A stretch of DNA of 54,247 nucleotides from a virus. Position numbers and translations under genes: made by a program. Shown in pieces: positions 42,787 through 50,815 of this stretch. The stretch lies in IMG/VR virus record IMGVR_UViG_3300008219_004273, positions 1 to 54,247 of that record, one strand, 5' to 3'. The stretch's first letter is position 1. The number at the start of each line of letters is the position of its first letter. The notes below the pieces were generated by a model. The model was not told the origin of the DNA. It worked only from the letters and a program-made list of their open reading frames with translations, and made no database searches.

Positions 42787-44151
42787 TTATGTAAATGATC
42801 CTAAATATTCCTCAGATCCGTCATAAAAATTGTCGAGTTCACGATAAGAGCCCCTGCCTGACCGGGGATTACTCTTTAAACGTTCATGAATATTTATCAA
42901 GGGTTGGTGTCCTAGTTCCTTACCTGGGCCGACTTTTCCACGAATATCGTGTTCGGCACGTTCCGCGTTGAGAATTGCGTTCCAACTACCTTCAGCTGAA
43001 CGCTCGACTCCTGATATTTCAGGTAATGTACGAAATCGAATATCCTCATGAGCGAAGTTAAAATTCAAATTATTTGGTTCATCATCAAACTGATGGCCTG
43101 GATCACTGCGATTGCGTTTATAATGTCTATGACCAATTACAGCAAGATTTTTAAGCTCGTTACTGCCAATTAACTCTCTTACGGCCGTAAATTGTCTTTG
43201 TGTGTGAGGATAAGATTCGCGGCCCGGATGACCGGTAAGGTCAATCCCAACACTTATCCTATTCATATGCCCGGCGTGCCATGGAGCATATCGTTCTGGA
43301 GGTGCCAAGAGAACAATTGTTCCATCCTCTAAAATCACAAAATTGGTACCAACGCGTCTTCCTAAACCATGACTAATCCAGCGCTGTACTGCGGCCGGGC
43401 CGTCTGGATAATGTCTCCCAGCTGTGCTGTGAATCACTATTGTTGTAGCCCCTTCTAAGCTGTTCTCACGAGTATACCACGGGCCGGCGCCGCTGCGGAG
43501 CCTAGGCAGGTTGCCTACAGGAAAAGAACCAGCACTGGTGCCCAGTGGGGCCCCTGACGGGCCTGTTGCGCCTAGGGGGGCACCACACCGAGCAGCTGCA
43601 TACGCAGCGGCAGACTCTAACCCCTCTGCTCCTAGGTTTACCGATTGTTGACCAACAGCACCCAGAAAGATTGGACCTTCAAAGTTTTGTTTATCTTCAA
43701 AATCCAAATTAATAATGCTTCCAATAGCTGGAACTGGTATCGTATCGTCCATTGCAATGAACGTTGGATACAAGTCAATTATTTGTTGACTTGGACCGTG
43801 TGACGAGCCCAGTTGTTCTGGATCGGGAATCATACAGTGCAATTCTGGTATTATACATTTTATGTGTACACGTACAGGTGCCGGCAGGCCTCGAAGTTCA
43901 GAATAATTAGCTACCGGGCCGGTGGGTGGAATCGATGGTAACTCCACTCTAAGAACCACGCCCTTCCAAGTACCCCTATTTGATAAAACATTTGCAGTAT
44001 ACTGCTCCCTCGCTGCATATTTTGCCGAACTTAAAAAATCAACTTTGCGACGATCAATCCTGTCTTCTATAACTGGTCTATTTATCTTATTTAAAGCACC
44101 AATTTCGGCGCCTTGCAAGGGATTGTCTGCTATGCCGTCGCGTCTACTCAC
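42787..44151 (-). CDS. gp5-like OB-fold fused to N-acetylmuramoyl-L-alanine amidase
   Basis: A 454-residue tail lysin. Residues 60-180 match the gp5/VgrG-type OB-fold (W-K-G-V-V-L-R-V-E-L-P-S, then V-P-A-I-G-S-I-I-N-L-D-F). A low-complexity Gly/Ala/Pro linker at about 190-220 carries a doubled G-A-P-L-G motif and is unusually GC-rich. Residues 230-360 are an amidase_2 domain: I-H-S-T-A-G near 238, H-A-G-H near 290, G-H-R-H near 343 and S-D-P-G-H near 352 supply the zinc ligands. In T4 gp5 the enzymatic insert is a lysozyme, so an amidase has taken that role. It starts with GTG, overlapping the stop of the upstream gene by one base. Confidence 0.88.
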   Translation of the reverse strand: MSRRDGIADNPLQGAEIGALNKINRPVIEDRIDRRKVDFLSSAKYAAREQYTANVLSNRGTWKGVVLRVELPSIPPTGPVANYSELRGLPAPVRVHIKCIIPELHCMIPDPEQLGSSHGPSQQIIDLYPTFIAMDDTIPVPAIGSIINLDFEDKQNFEGPIFLGAVGQQSVNLGAEGLESAAAYAAARCGAPLGATGPSGAPLGTSAGSFPVGNLPRLRSGAGPWYTRENSLEGATTIVIHSTAGRHYPDGPAAVQRWISHGLGRRVGTNFVILEDGTIVLLAPPERYAPWHAGHMNRISVGIDLTGHPGRESYPHTQRQFTAVRELIGSNELKNLAVIGHRHYKRNRSDPGHQFDDEPNNLNFNFAHEDIRFRTLPEISGVERSAEGSWNAILNAERAEHDIRGKVGPGKELGHQPLINIHERLKSNPRSGRGSYRELDNFYDGSEEYLGSFT

Positions 44152-44444
44152 TATGCTACGTCCTTAACCTCTTTGATAATATCAAACAGTTCATCTTTGT
44201 CTTTATTGGTCAAGCCTTCGTCCTTGCCTTGTTTTTTCTGCAAGAGCGATACAATCTTCACAAGTTGTTCATTGGATCGTTGAAGAGTTTCAACGTATTT
44301 GGCTGCAACAACACCAACTTCCCTATGTTTATCATCTCCGGTAGACATATAGTTTACCAGTTCTTTAAGAAGCTTCTTTGTTGTCTTTCGATCTTCTCGA
44401 ATATTGCTTATAGCTTCACCGAGATACATTTCTAGCTTTATCAT
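44151..44444 (-). CDS. Small helical hypothetical protein
   Basis: A 97-residue charged, all-helical protein (M-Y-L-G-E-A-I-S-N-I-R-E-D near the start, then K-L-L-K-E-L-V and a Lys/Glu/Asp-rich end). No domain was recognised. GGAGGT precedes the ATG, and its TAG overlaps the GTG of the tail lysin, so it is probably co-translated with it. It may be an assembly factor or minor baseplate component. Confidence 0.7.
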   Translation of the reverse strand: MIKLEMYLGEAISNIREDRKTTKKLLKELVNYMSTGDDKHREVGVVAAKYVETLQRSNEQLVKIVSLLQKKQGKDEGLTNKDKDELFDIIKEVKDVA

Positions 44445-44475
44445 GGTTTACCTCCACGATGTAATTAGAAATGAA

Positions 44476-45171
44476 CTAAATTTCTCCCTTGTTCCATTTT
44501 TTCCTGAACTCTCTATATTTTATTCTCATTTTGTTCAAATTGTTGACAATCTGCTTTGTGTTCAAGCCGGTGATCTCTCTCATATACAAATAAACTGCTT
44601 TTTTGTTGAAAATTTCAATGTCATCCGAAGATTCGAAAAGAATTTTAATTGCCTGCAACACTTTGTATTCGTTAGGTTTTAAAGCGCCAGTGTCCCAGGA
44701 TTTTACTTCTATATAAAAGCTTTCCCAAAATTCTTCTTTTTCTCTGCGAGTCTCATATTGATTATATGTGACAAGCTTTTCGTGAACTAAGCTTCTGGGT
44801 ACGTCATATATGTCTATTTCTTGTCTATTCTTTTTAGCGTTCTTTTTGACTTTATGAATAAACCAGTTTTTTGTGATTACAGAAAAATAAGAAAAAGCTT
44901 TTGAGCCTTTGTTGGGGTCATATTTATCAAGAATCATGGTGAGCCACACCTTGCATTCATCACGAAGCTCATCAATGTTTGGAAGAGACGTAAATTTATA
45001 AGTAAAAACTATTTTATCAACCATCTCATTGAAAGCCGGCTGAATAAAGTCAATATATAACCGCGTTCTTTCTTTTATACAGTCGCTATTGGCGTATTGT
45101 ACTATCGCATCTTCATGAACCTGTGTAAAATAGTGCTTTTTATTCGGCTTCTTCGAATTCTTCTTCGACAT
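44476..45171 (-). CDS. Late-transcription sigma factor, gp55-like
   Basis: A 231-residue basic protein related to the sigma-70 family. Region 2 is recognisable at about residues 65-110: L-R-D-E-C-K-V-W-L-T-M-I-L, D-K-Y-D-P-N-K-G, F-S-Y-F-S-V-I-T-K-N-W-F-I-H-K. The phrase F-S-Y-F-x-x-I-T-x-N-W-F-I-H is characteristic of T4 gp55, which directs host RNA polymerase to late promoters. The C-terminal half is helical, with K-Q-I-V-N-N-L-N-K-M and a basic end. It probably controls the structural genes downstream. GAGGGG precedes the ATG; it overlaps the preceding gene by 32 bp. Confidence 0.88.
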   Translation of the reverse strand: MSKKNSKKPNKKHYFTQVHEDAIVQYANSDCIKERTRLYIDFIQPAFNEMVDKIVFTYKFTSLPNIDELRDECKVWLTMILDKYDPNKGSKAFSYFSVITKNWFIHKVKKNAKKNRQEIDIYDVPRSLVHEKLVTYNQYETRREKEEFWESFYIEVKSWDTGALKPNEYKVLQAIKILFESSDDIEIFNKKAVYLYMREITGLNTKQIVNNLNKMRIKYREFRKKWNKGEI

Positions 45172-45490
45172 ATAACCCCTCTCTTTCGAACAATTTTTCC
45201 AAACTTACATCTTCATCATCATGAAACAGAGTGTAGATATCCTTATATATCTCGACATCTTTTACAATTTGTTGTGAATGATTGATTAAATTCTTTAACG
45301 TTGCATCGCCATAAAAAGTTTCAAGTTCATGTACAGATTCCAAATGTTTAGAAAATCCAGTGACAGAAGACAACAAATCTCCTATATTTTCAGATAAAAA
45401 TGCAAATTTTCTGAGAAGCCATCGAAGATAAACCATCAAAAAGATGTTTAATGCAACAGACAGTGCTAATAATATTGTTATAATAATCAT
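45140..45490 (-). CDS. Small N-terminally membrane-anchored protein
   Basis: A 116-residue protein. Residues 2-22 form one hydrophobic helix (IIITILLALSVALNIFLMVY), followed by basic R-W-L-L-R-K and then a helical, increasingly acidic domain ending E-E-E-F-E-E-A-E. A single-pass inner-membrane protein with a cytoplasmic acidic tail is likely. It overlaps both the FmdB-like gene (4 bp) and the sigma gene (32 bp). Function unknown. Confidence 0.75.
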   Translation of the reverse strand: MIIITILLALSVALNIFLMVYLRWLLRKFAFLSENIGDLLSSVTGFSKHLESVHELETFYGDATLKNLINHSQQIVKDVEIYKDIYTLFHDDEDVSLEKLFEREGLYVEEEFEEAE

Positions 45491-45732
45491 TTGTATTCTA
45501 CCTTCTTTAACCTTTTCTTTTCTGCGGCAACCTCTGTTTTAGTCTCTTCGATATGTTTATCGACAAGTTTGCCGGCGCGTTCTTTCTCGGAGAACACAAA
45601 GGGCATCGAAGGAACACGTTTTAAAGTTCCTTCCGACTTACACTCTTTACAGTCGGTTAGCTTTTCTTTGATTGAATGAACCGTTTGATATGATTTGTTG
45701 CACTTCTCACACAAATAAACATATCTAGGCAT
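45487..45732 (-). CDS. FmdB-type zinc-ribbon protein
   Basis: An 81-residue protein. The N-terminal 45 residues are a zinc ribbon: M-P-R-Y-V-Y-L-C-E-K-C, then C-K-E-C with L-K-R-V-P-S-M-P-F-V-F after it, the usual layout of the FmdB/putative regulatory protein family. The C-terminus is a short charged helix. These proteins are common in T4-like phages beside late regulatory genes; the target is not known, though nucleic-acid or polymerase binding is plausible. It overlaps the 58-residue gene upstream by 8 bp. Confidence 0.85.
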   Translation of the reverse strand: MPRYVYLCEKCNKSYQTVHSIKEKLTDCKECKSEGTLKRVPSMPFVFSEKERAGKLVDKHIEETKTEVAAEKKRLKKVEYK

Positions 45733-45901
45733 CTTGCTTAACTTCCACTAGTGGTGGATTTATAATAATTAGCTCACTTTGTGACGGACCCGTGACTGCA
45801 AAATCGAATCCCCTAAGAACTTCGGTAATGTCGCTCTGCTCCATTAACGATTTTTGTAGAGCCATCATAATAGCCCCCATTGCTTGATTAGATAATTTCA
45901 T
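45725..45901 (-). CDS. 58-residue conserved-looking small protein
   Basis: A 58-codon frame starting MKLSNQAMGAIMMALQKSLM and ending I-I-I-N-P-P-L-V-E-V-K-Q-D-A. AAAGGAG lies 6 nt upstream of the ATG, and the TAG stop overlaps the start of the FmdB-like gene. The start is helical and the end is one beta strand with N-P-P. I recall similar short proteins near gene 55 in marine T4-like phages, but no function. Without it, 45733-45914 would be an unexplained gap in a genome that has almost none. Confidence 0.8.
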   Translation of the reverse strand: MKLSNQAMGAIMMALQKSLMEQSDITEVLRGFDFAVTGPSQSELIIINPPLVEVKQDA

Positions 45902-45914
45902 TTCATTCTCCTTT

Positions 45915-46856
45915 TTATCTTAAAATATTTTTTGCATTAGTATAGGGATCTTGAAAATCAACGATTTTAAGGGCCCGTACAATTTCGTCTATGCCCTCCT
46001 CAATTGTTATTGTCGTCTTGAACCCTAATTTGTTTATCTTCTCATAGCTCACTATATAATCTCTCTTATCTGCATCAGAACCAATCTCCTCGTAATGCAC
46101 AAACGCATTGGTTCTCTCCGCAATCATGTTACACACAGCCTCCTTGCTGTAATTCATTGATGCATCACCAACATTGTAGACATTATTGATCATCTTATCC
46201 AGATTCTGCAAGGCGAATATAAACGAATTTGCCATATCTGCAACATGTATAAATGTTCTCATAAAGTCTTTTTCATAAACTACCAAATAACCATCCTTCA
46301 TGCACTTGTTGGTGAAATCGTTTATAAGTAAATCCAATCTAAGCCTTGGAGATATACCAAACGCAGTGGCGAATCGATAAGCTATGGAGTTGTTCCTCTC
46401 CAGCAACATCTTCTCTGCTTCGGTTTTTGTATAACCATACAAGCTCAGAGGATTAAGTGGCGTTTCCTCTGTGCAAACGCCATCGACTGTGCCATAGTTA
46501 CTGCCCGTCGAGCCATATAAGATCACCTGATCGGGCGTGCAGGCTTCTATCAAGTTGACGGTGCCTTGGACATTAACTTCTTTGGTTAGTTGGGGATTGT
46601 TCTTGCAAGCCGGAAACCCGACAATCGCTGCCAAGTGTATTACAACATCGTTTCCTTCGACAGCCGACTTTAGTTCTGGGGCCATTCTAATGTCCCCTCT
46701 CACAAAATTAAAGTTTTTAAATCTAAAAAATGGAAGAAGTTGATTCCCCCCAAACATTAAATTATCAAACACTGTCACTTCATGCCCAGCTTCCAAAAGC
46801 TTAGGCATTAGTGTGGTACCAACATACCCGGCGCCGCCGGTTACTAAAATTTTCAT
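45915..46856 (-). CDS. NAD-dependent sugar epimerase/dehydratase (SDR)
   Basis: A 313-residue extended SDR enzyme. The Rossmann motif G7-G-A-G-Y-V-G13 starts the protein, and the catalytic Y-x3-K is in S-L-Y-G-Y-T-K near residues 138-143. Length is standard for nucleotide-sugar 4-epimerases and dehydratases; the exact sugar cannot be told. It is the last gene of the surface-sugar cassette and overlaps the preceding SDR gene by 4 bp (ATGA), so it is part of the same operon. Confidence 0.9.
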   Translation of the reverse strand: MKILVTGGAGYVGTTLMPKLLEAGHEVTVFDNLMFGGNQLLPFFRFKNFNFVRGDIRMAPELKSAVEGNDVVIHLAAIVGFPACKNNPQLTKEVNVQGTVNLIEACTPDQVILYGSTGSNYGTVDGVCTEETPLNPLSLYGYTKTEAEKMLLERNNSIAYRFATAFGISPRLRLDLLINDFTNKCMKDGYLVVYEKDFMRTFIHVADMANSFIFALQNLDKMINNVYNVGDASMNYSKEAVCNMIAERTNAFVHYEEIGSDADKRDYIVSYEKINKLGFKTTITIEEGIDEIVRALKIVDFQDPYTNAKNILR

Positions 46857-47629
46857 GTAAGGTTGCCCCTCTCGCGCTCTGTCTTTACAAAATTTGACAA
46901 ATCTTCAACTATTTCTTGTTCGCTGTAGAGATAATCTGATTGTAAATCCCAATATTTGGAATGTTTCGTTTTCATGTTGTAATGCACCAAGTTTGCTGCC
47001 GGCAATTCTTCCGGATCTTTCGAGAAAACCTCTCTAGTCAGGTCCCCTATCTTTATGGGAGATGACGAAATGTTTAATATTCTCAACCCATTGCTTAGTG
47101 CTATTTCTATATCTTTTGACAAATTATCTAAATTATAAAACTGCATATAACTAAGCTTATTTGGGGCGTAACCATATCCCCCCCTTATCGCATCATATAT
47201 GAAATTCTTTTTAAGACCTTTGCCAAATATCGATGGCAACCTAACTACCAAAGAGTCAAACTTTTTCAACGCATGTAACTCTAACATCCGGCGGTGGCGA
47301 CCATATGGTCTTAAGTTATCAATTTCTATATCACAATCTTCATCAACAGAGTCCAAATTATCGTAGACCCCTATTGTTGATATTAGAACCAACTTTTTAA
47401 ACCTAGTATTATTTAAACTATCTATCAAACTCTCAACAGAAGATAAGTCTTGTTTGGGGTTTTGATTGGCATACCACTTTACTCCAGGGGTGCCGGCACA
47501 GTATAAAGTGTCAATGCGTTCTCCTCGAATATCGTCAATGTTTTCAGAATTATAATGAGAACTAAAATCCACTTGATTCATTAAATTGGAGCCGACGAAC
47601 CCTGTATGTCCAACAAGGGCCCTATCCAT
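46853..47629 (-). CDS. NAD(P)-binding SDR-like sugar reductase
   Basis: A 258-residue protein starting MDRALVGHTGFVGSNL, a Rossmann G-x-x-G-x-x-G with the G-H-T-G-F-V-G variant also used by the 48742-49671 product. S-T-I-G-V-Y and Y-G-R-H-R-R-M near residue 110 take the place of the usual Y-x3-K (here Y-x3-R), so catalysis may be altered. R-L-P-S-I-F-G is a typical SDR strand. I start at 47629, with AGGA just upstream and the start inside the end of the aminotransferase gene; a longer frame from 47668 is less likely. Confidence 0.8.
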   Translation of the reverse strand: MDRALVGHTGFVGSNLMNQVDFSSHYNSENIDDIRGERIDTLYCAGTPGVKWYANQNPKQDLSSVESLIDSLNNTRFKKLVLISTIGVYDNLDSVDEDCDIEIDNLRPYGRHRRMLELHALKKFDSLVVRLPSIFGKGLKKNFIYDAIRGGYGYAPNKLSYMQFYNLDNLSKDIEIALSNGLRILNISSSPIKIGDLTREVFSKDPEELPAANLVHYNMKTKHSKYWDLQSDYLYSEQEIVEDLSNFVKTERERGNLT

Positions 47630-48752
47630 AGTTCCTAACCACGTCAATAATCCTAGAAAACCCCCCATCCGTTAAATCTAAATGTAGTGGGAGCAATATT
47701 GTGTCCTTGTCTGCTCTTTCCAAATTGGGCAAATCCGTTCTTAACCCCCCAAATATATCATATATGTCATTTCGCCTGTTGTTCACATTTACTTGAATAC
47801 CGTTTTCCCACATGTAGTGAGCAAATTTCCTCCGTTTATGTACATGCACAGGAAATATCTGATAATTTGGAACCCTGTCGTCCTTATAATTTATTAATTT
47901 GATATTGGACAAGTCAGACAGCCCTTTTCTATAAGCCTCTCCTATCTCTCTTCTCCTAAAGAGTGCTGTGTCTAATTCTTCCATAGCAACGCACGCTAAT
48001 GTAGCTGTTATGTCGTTCATGTTCATTTTAAACCCCAAACCATCCGGATGGGCAGGAAGTGGATCCAAAATGTCCGTTTTCTTGGCGTCCCTGTCGATAC
48101 CATACCACACCTTTTTCTTTAATGAATTATAAATATCTTCTCTTGTGGTCGTAACGACTCCACCGTCACCACATGTGACAATCTTAACACACTGAAAAGA
48201 AAAACAGGCAACATCGCCTGTAGAACCAATTGGGTGGCCCCTGTATTCTGTGCCCATAGCGTGGGCGCTATCTTCAATAATGGGCAAATTATATTTTTGA
48301 CCAACTTGGCGGATTTCCTCCAGATCTGCAGAGTTCCCAGCATAATGTACACACATAATCGCTTTTGTCTTATCAGTTATCTGTTTTTCAATGCTGATCG
48401 GATCAATGTTCAGTGTATCGTATTGGATATCTGCAAATTTTGGAATTGCCCCCATTTCTAAAATGGATGTATTCGTCGCGATGAAGGTATAGGGAGTACT
48501 CACTACCTCGTCACCATAGCCAACGCCCAAAGCCGCAAGGGCTGCCTTTAGAGCACTTGTACCGCTTGTACATGCAACAGCATATGGGGCCTTAAATTTT
48601 TCACAGATTTTTTGTCTGAACTCTTTTTCTTTTTTGCCGGTATTAATCCATGTAGATTTTAGTGTTTTTTCTACTTCTTTCGCTGCACGTTCTGGTACAT
48701 TAACAGACCATGTTCTTATTTCTTGGCCTATTACATAGTCCTTATTTGCCAT
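47622..48752 (-). CDS. DegT/DnrJ/EryC1-family sugar aminotransferase
   Basis: A 376-residue PLP enzyme, of the usual length. The N-terminal T-W-I-N-T-G-K, cofactor-pocket T-S-G-T-S-A-L near residue 63, E-D-S-A-H-A and the Lys in F-S-F-Q-C-V-K-I-V-T-C-G-D-G-G near 187 are family landmarks; that Lys binds PLP. These enzymes place an amino group on a keto-sugar nucleotide (transamination), a step in making amino sugars for LPS and capsule. GGGAGGTG precedes the ATG. It lies between two SDR genes, which could supply the keto substrate. Confidence 0.92.
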   Translation of the reverse strand: MANKDYVIGQEIRTWSVNVPERAAKEVEKTLKSTWINTGKKEKEFRQKICEKFKAPYAVACTSGTSALKAALAALGVGYGDEVVSTPYTFIATNTSILEMGAIPKFADIQYDTLNIDPISIEKQITDKTKAIMCVHYAGNSADLEEIRQVGQKYNLPIIEDSAHAMGTEYRGHPIGSTGDVACFSFQCVKIVTCGDGGVVTTTREDIYNSLKKKVWYGIDRDAKKTDILDPLPAHPDGLGFKMNMNDITATLACVAMEELDTALFRRREIGEAYRKGLSDLSNIKLINYKDDRVPNYQIFPVHVHKRRKFAHYMWENGIQVNVNNRRNDIYDIFGGLRTDLPNLERADKDTILLPLHLDLTDGGFSRIIDVVRNYG

Positions 48753-49671
48753 GCAACACCTCCCTATAGTACTTGACTGTTTCTTCTATTCCCTTCTCAT
48801 GGTTGTAAAACTGAAAATCACCCACAATTTCATCCATTTTCCCAACCTTTAAAATTTTAATTGCGGCGCCGTCTTGATAATCAGTGTTAAATACCAAATC
48901 CCCTTCAAACCCAACTGCTTTGGAAATATATTGAGCGGTTTCTTTAATAGAATATCCTTTACCTTGAGCTAGATTGATAGGTTCAATTAATTCTTGATTA
49001 TTCTCTGCTGCCTTGAGCATAATCTCACAAACGTCATCGATAAAGATCCACTCCCTTATGGGACTTCCTGTACCCCAAATCTCAAACTCCGATGCAGACT
49101 CTTTTTGACAATCTAACATTCTTATAATCATTCCATTCAATGCATGCACCTTGTTGGGATCCGTACTATCGCCCGGGCCATAGATCCCGGGCAACATCAG
49201 ATTCACGCTCTTAACCCCATATTGCATACTGTAACATCTTGATAGAAAATACAAGATTCTCTTAAAATTTCCAAATGAAAACACAGAGGGATGAACAGGA
49301 CCAGATAGCCACTCATCTTCGTCTTGTAAAGTTGATCCGTCGGCATAACAACAATTTGAAATAGGATTGATTATTATAGCTTTTGGAAAAACACGATTAA
49401 CTACCTTATACAAGTTTATCGCCATGAGGCTGTTATCAGTTATAACCTCGGCAGCTTTAGCGGTAACATAGTGTACACTGCCAACGTTGGCTGCAAGGTT
49501 ATAAATTACACCCACATTGCCAATGTCACCTACAGCCTGAAGAAAACTATCATAGTCTCTCAAATCACACTCAGCAGTAGACAAACCCACCACATCGTGT
49601 CCCCTATCAGCTAAAAACTTAGATAAGCTCTTCCCAACGAAGCCGGTATGGCCCAAAATTAAAGATTTCAT
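48742..49671 (-). CDS. GDP-L-fucose synthase-like SDR epimerase/reductase
   Basis: A 309-residue SDR enzyme starting MKSLILGHTGFVGKSL. The order of motifs (N-L-A-A-N-V-G near residue 74, N-P-I-S-N-C-C-Y, and P-G-I-Y-G-P-G-D near 170 with R-E-W-I-F-I-D-D) follows GDP-fucose synthase and related epimerase/reductases. The usual catalytic Tyr appears replaced: S-F-G-N-F-K-R stands where Y-x3-K is expected, leaving the Lys. That may be a family variant or a loss of function. I start at 49671, where AGGAGGAG lies just upstream; the longer frame from 49719 runs into the DUF962 gene. Confidence 0.82.
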   Translation of the reverse strand: MKSLILGHTGFVGKSLSKFLADRGHDVVGLSTAECDLRDYDSFLQAVGDIGNVGVIYNLAANVGSVHYVTAKAAEVITDNSLMAINLYKVVNRVFPKAIIINPISNCCYADGSTLQDEDEWLSGPVHPSVFSFGNFKRILYFLSRCYSMQYGVKSVNLMLPGIYGPGDSTDPNKVHALNGMIIRMLDCQKESASEFEIWGTGSPIREWIFIDDVCEIMLKAAENNQELIEPINLAQGKGYSIKETAQYISKAVGFEGDLVFNTDYQDGAAIKILKVGKMDEIVGDFQFYNHEKGIEETVKYYREVLHGK

Positions 49672-49964
49672 TCTCCTCCTCTCAATCTTCCAGTTAAAAT
49701 GTCCTTTAACATAATCCAATCACAAGCTTTTGCCCACAGCGGATTCCCAAAGGCAGCTGGCCTATTCTTTTCAAAAAAATAATGACCAGACCATGCAAAT
49801 GGATAAACCACAAATGGGATCAATGGGATCAAAAGCCAATGTGAATTATAAAATACAAAAACTGTGAACATAATTGTGAATAGCTGCCCTAGAACGTGCA
49901 GCCTACGACACCACTTGTTTTGATGCAATGTTAAATAATATTGATAATATTGTCTAAATGTCAT
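49668..49964 (-). CDS. Mpo1-like (DUF962) membrane protein
   Basis: A 98-residue protein with L-H-Q-N-K-W-C-R-R-L-H-V-L-G at residues 13-26, a hydrophobic middle with two membrane helices, and W-S-G-H-Y-F-F-E-K-N-R-P-A-A-F at about 59-73, then N-P-L-W-A. These are the signatures of the DUF962/Mpo1-like family. Yeast Mpo1 is an iron-dependent dioxygenase that shortens 2-hydroxy fatty acids; the His residues hold the iron. Its role in a phage is unclear; within a sugar cassette it might act on lipid A acyl chains or another lipid (inference). It overlaps its downstream neighbour by 4 bp. Confidence 0.82.
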   Translation of the reverse strand: MTFRQYYQYYLTLHQNKWCRRLHVLGQLFTIMFTVFVFYNSHWLLIPLIPFVVYPFAWSGHYFFEKNRPAAFGNPLWAKACDWIMLKDILTGRLRGGE

Positions 49965-50022
49965 TCCAATCCACTAATTGTTCCACCCATTTGTGTATTT
50001 TATAAATCTCACGAGATTTCAT
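49954..50022 (-). CDS. 22-residue mini-ORF coupled to both neighbours
   Basis: The frame reads MKSREIYKIHKWVEQLVDWN followed by D-I and TAG. AAGGAGG lies 5 nt upstream of the ATG, the ATG overlaps the TGA of the HAD gene (ATGA), and the TAG overlaps the start of the DUF962 gene. Thus a ribosome could pass from the HAD gene through this frame to the DUF962 gene. It may be a real microprotein with a helical, Trp-rich sequence, or a translational relay. Confidence 0.55.
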   Translation of the reverse strand: MKSREIYKIHKWVEQLVDWNDI

Positions 50023-50324
50023 TTTTCCTCCTTAAAAAAAACTTCTGTATTCATGACTTTATCACATATAAACAAATCATATATTGGCTTTCCAAGCTCA
50101 AGTTTATGATACTTGACTCCCCACTCTTTAAATTGATTTTCCGTCACACTTCTCCAATCTAAACCGGTACCAGTTCCGCGGGCGGTCCAATAAACAATAG
50201 TGTTGCCCTCGTCATATAGTTCATTTATCTTGCCAATTCGATCAAAATTTGGTTTTGCCTTAGAATAATTTCTATCTGGCGAAGAAATGCAGATTGTTTC
50301 ATCGATGTCAACATATATTATCAT
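50019..50324 (-). CDS. HAD-family phosphatase
   Basis: A 101-residue small HAD-like protein. The first motif is Y-V-D-I-D-E-T-I (nucleophile Asp and the second Asp of D-x-D), followed by W-T-A-R-G near residue 47 (motif II Thr) and D-L-F-I-C-D-K near 90 (a reduced motif IV). The size and the W-T-A-R-G phrase match small HAD phosphatases found in capsule and LPS clusters. In this cassette it could remove the 9-phosphate from a nonulosonic acid, a step between NeuB-like and NeuA-like enzymes (inference). The start is ATG at 50324, with a weak GAGGTG upstream; a TTG three bases earlier is also possible. Confidence 0.8.
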   Translation of the reverse strand: MIIYVDIDETICISSPDRNYSKAKPNFDRIGKINELYDEGNTIVYWTARGTGTGLDWRSVTENQFKEWGVKYHKLELGKPIYDLFICDKVMNTEVFFKEEK

Positions 50325-50812
50325 CAAACACCTCGCAAGCTTTTTCGCTTTTCTAACTCAGAACCAAAAACCTCTCTCGGGCCCTTCTCTCCAATTGATT
50401 TTTCAACGTTTCGTATTCCATTTACCAGTTTCATCAATCCAATTGGCTCAACTGATGCCAACTGATCACTACCCCACATTGTCCTATCCAAGGTAATGTG
50501 TCTTTCTATCCAAGAAGCTCCCAAAGCTGCAGCAGCAAATGTCGTAACTAGTCCATATTCGTGGCCGCTATATCCAATTTCTTTATTTGGATATTTTTCT
50601 TTTAAATGCTGTATGTAAGATAAGTTTAATTCTTCTATATTGGAGGGGTAGGACGAATTAGTGTGCATAATGACGTCTGGATTGCAAGCCTCGACGCATT
50701 TTTCTATTTCTTCCTCTGTGCTCATACCAGTAGAAATTATAAGAGTTTCACTATGCTCTCTCGCATATTTGCAAAGCTCTAAATTAGTTATTAGTGCAGA
50801 TGGAATTTTCAT
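50324..50812 (-). pseudogene. NeuB-like sugar acid synthase, C-terminal part
   Basis: A 162-residue frame starting MKIPSALITNLELCKYA, equivalent to the second half of the NeuB TIM barrel: S-T-G-M-S-T-E-E-E-I, H-T-N-S-S-Y-P-S, G-Y-S-G-H-E and E-R-H-I-T-L-D are family landmarks. It lies in the same frame as the 50816-51145 frame, separated by a TAA and one further codon. Typical NeuB proteins run unbroken through this point. The C-terminal antifreeze-like (SAF) domain is also missing, so even the joined protein (about 270 residues) is shorter than the usual 340. It is either a broken gene, an assembly error, or two subunits translated by reinitiation. Confidence 0.75.
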
Positions 50813-50815
50813 AAT

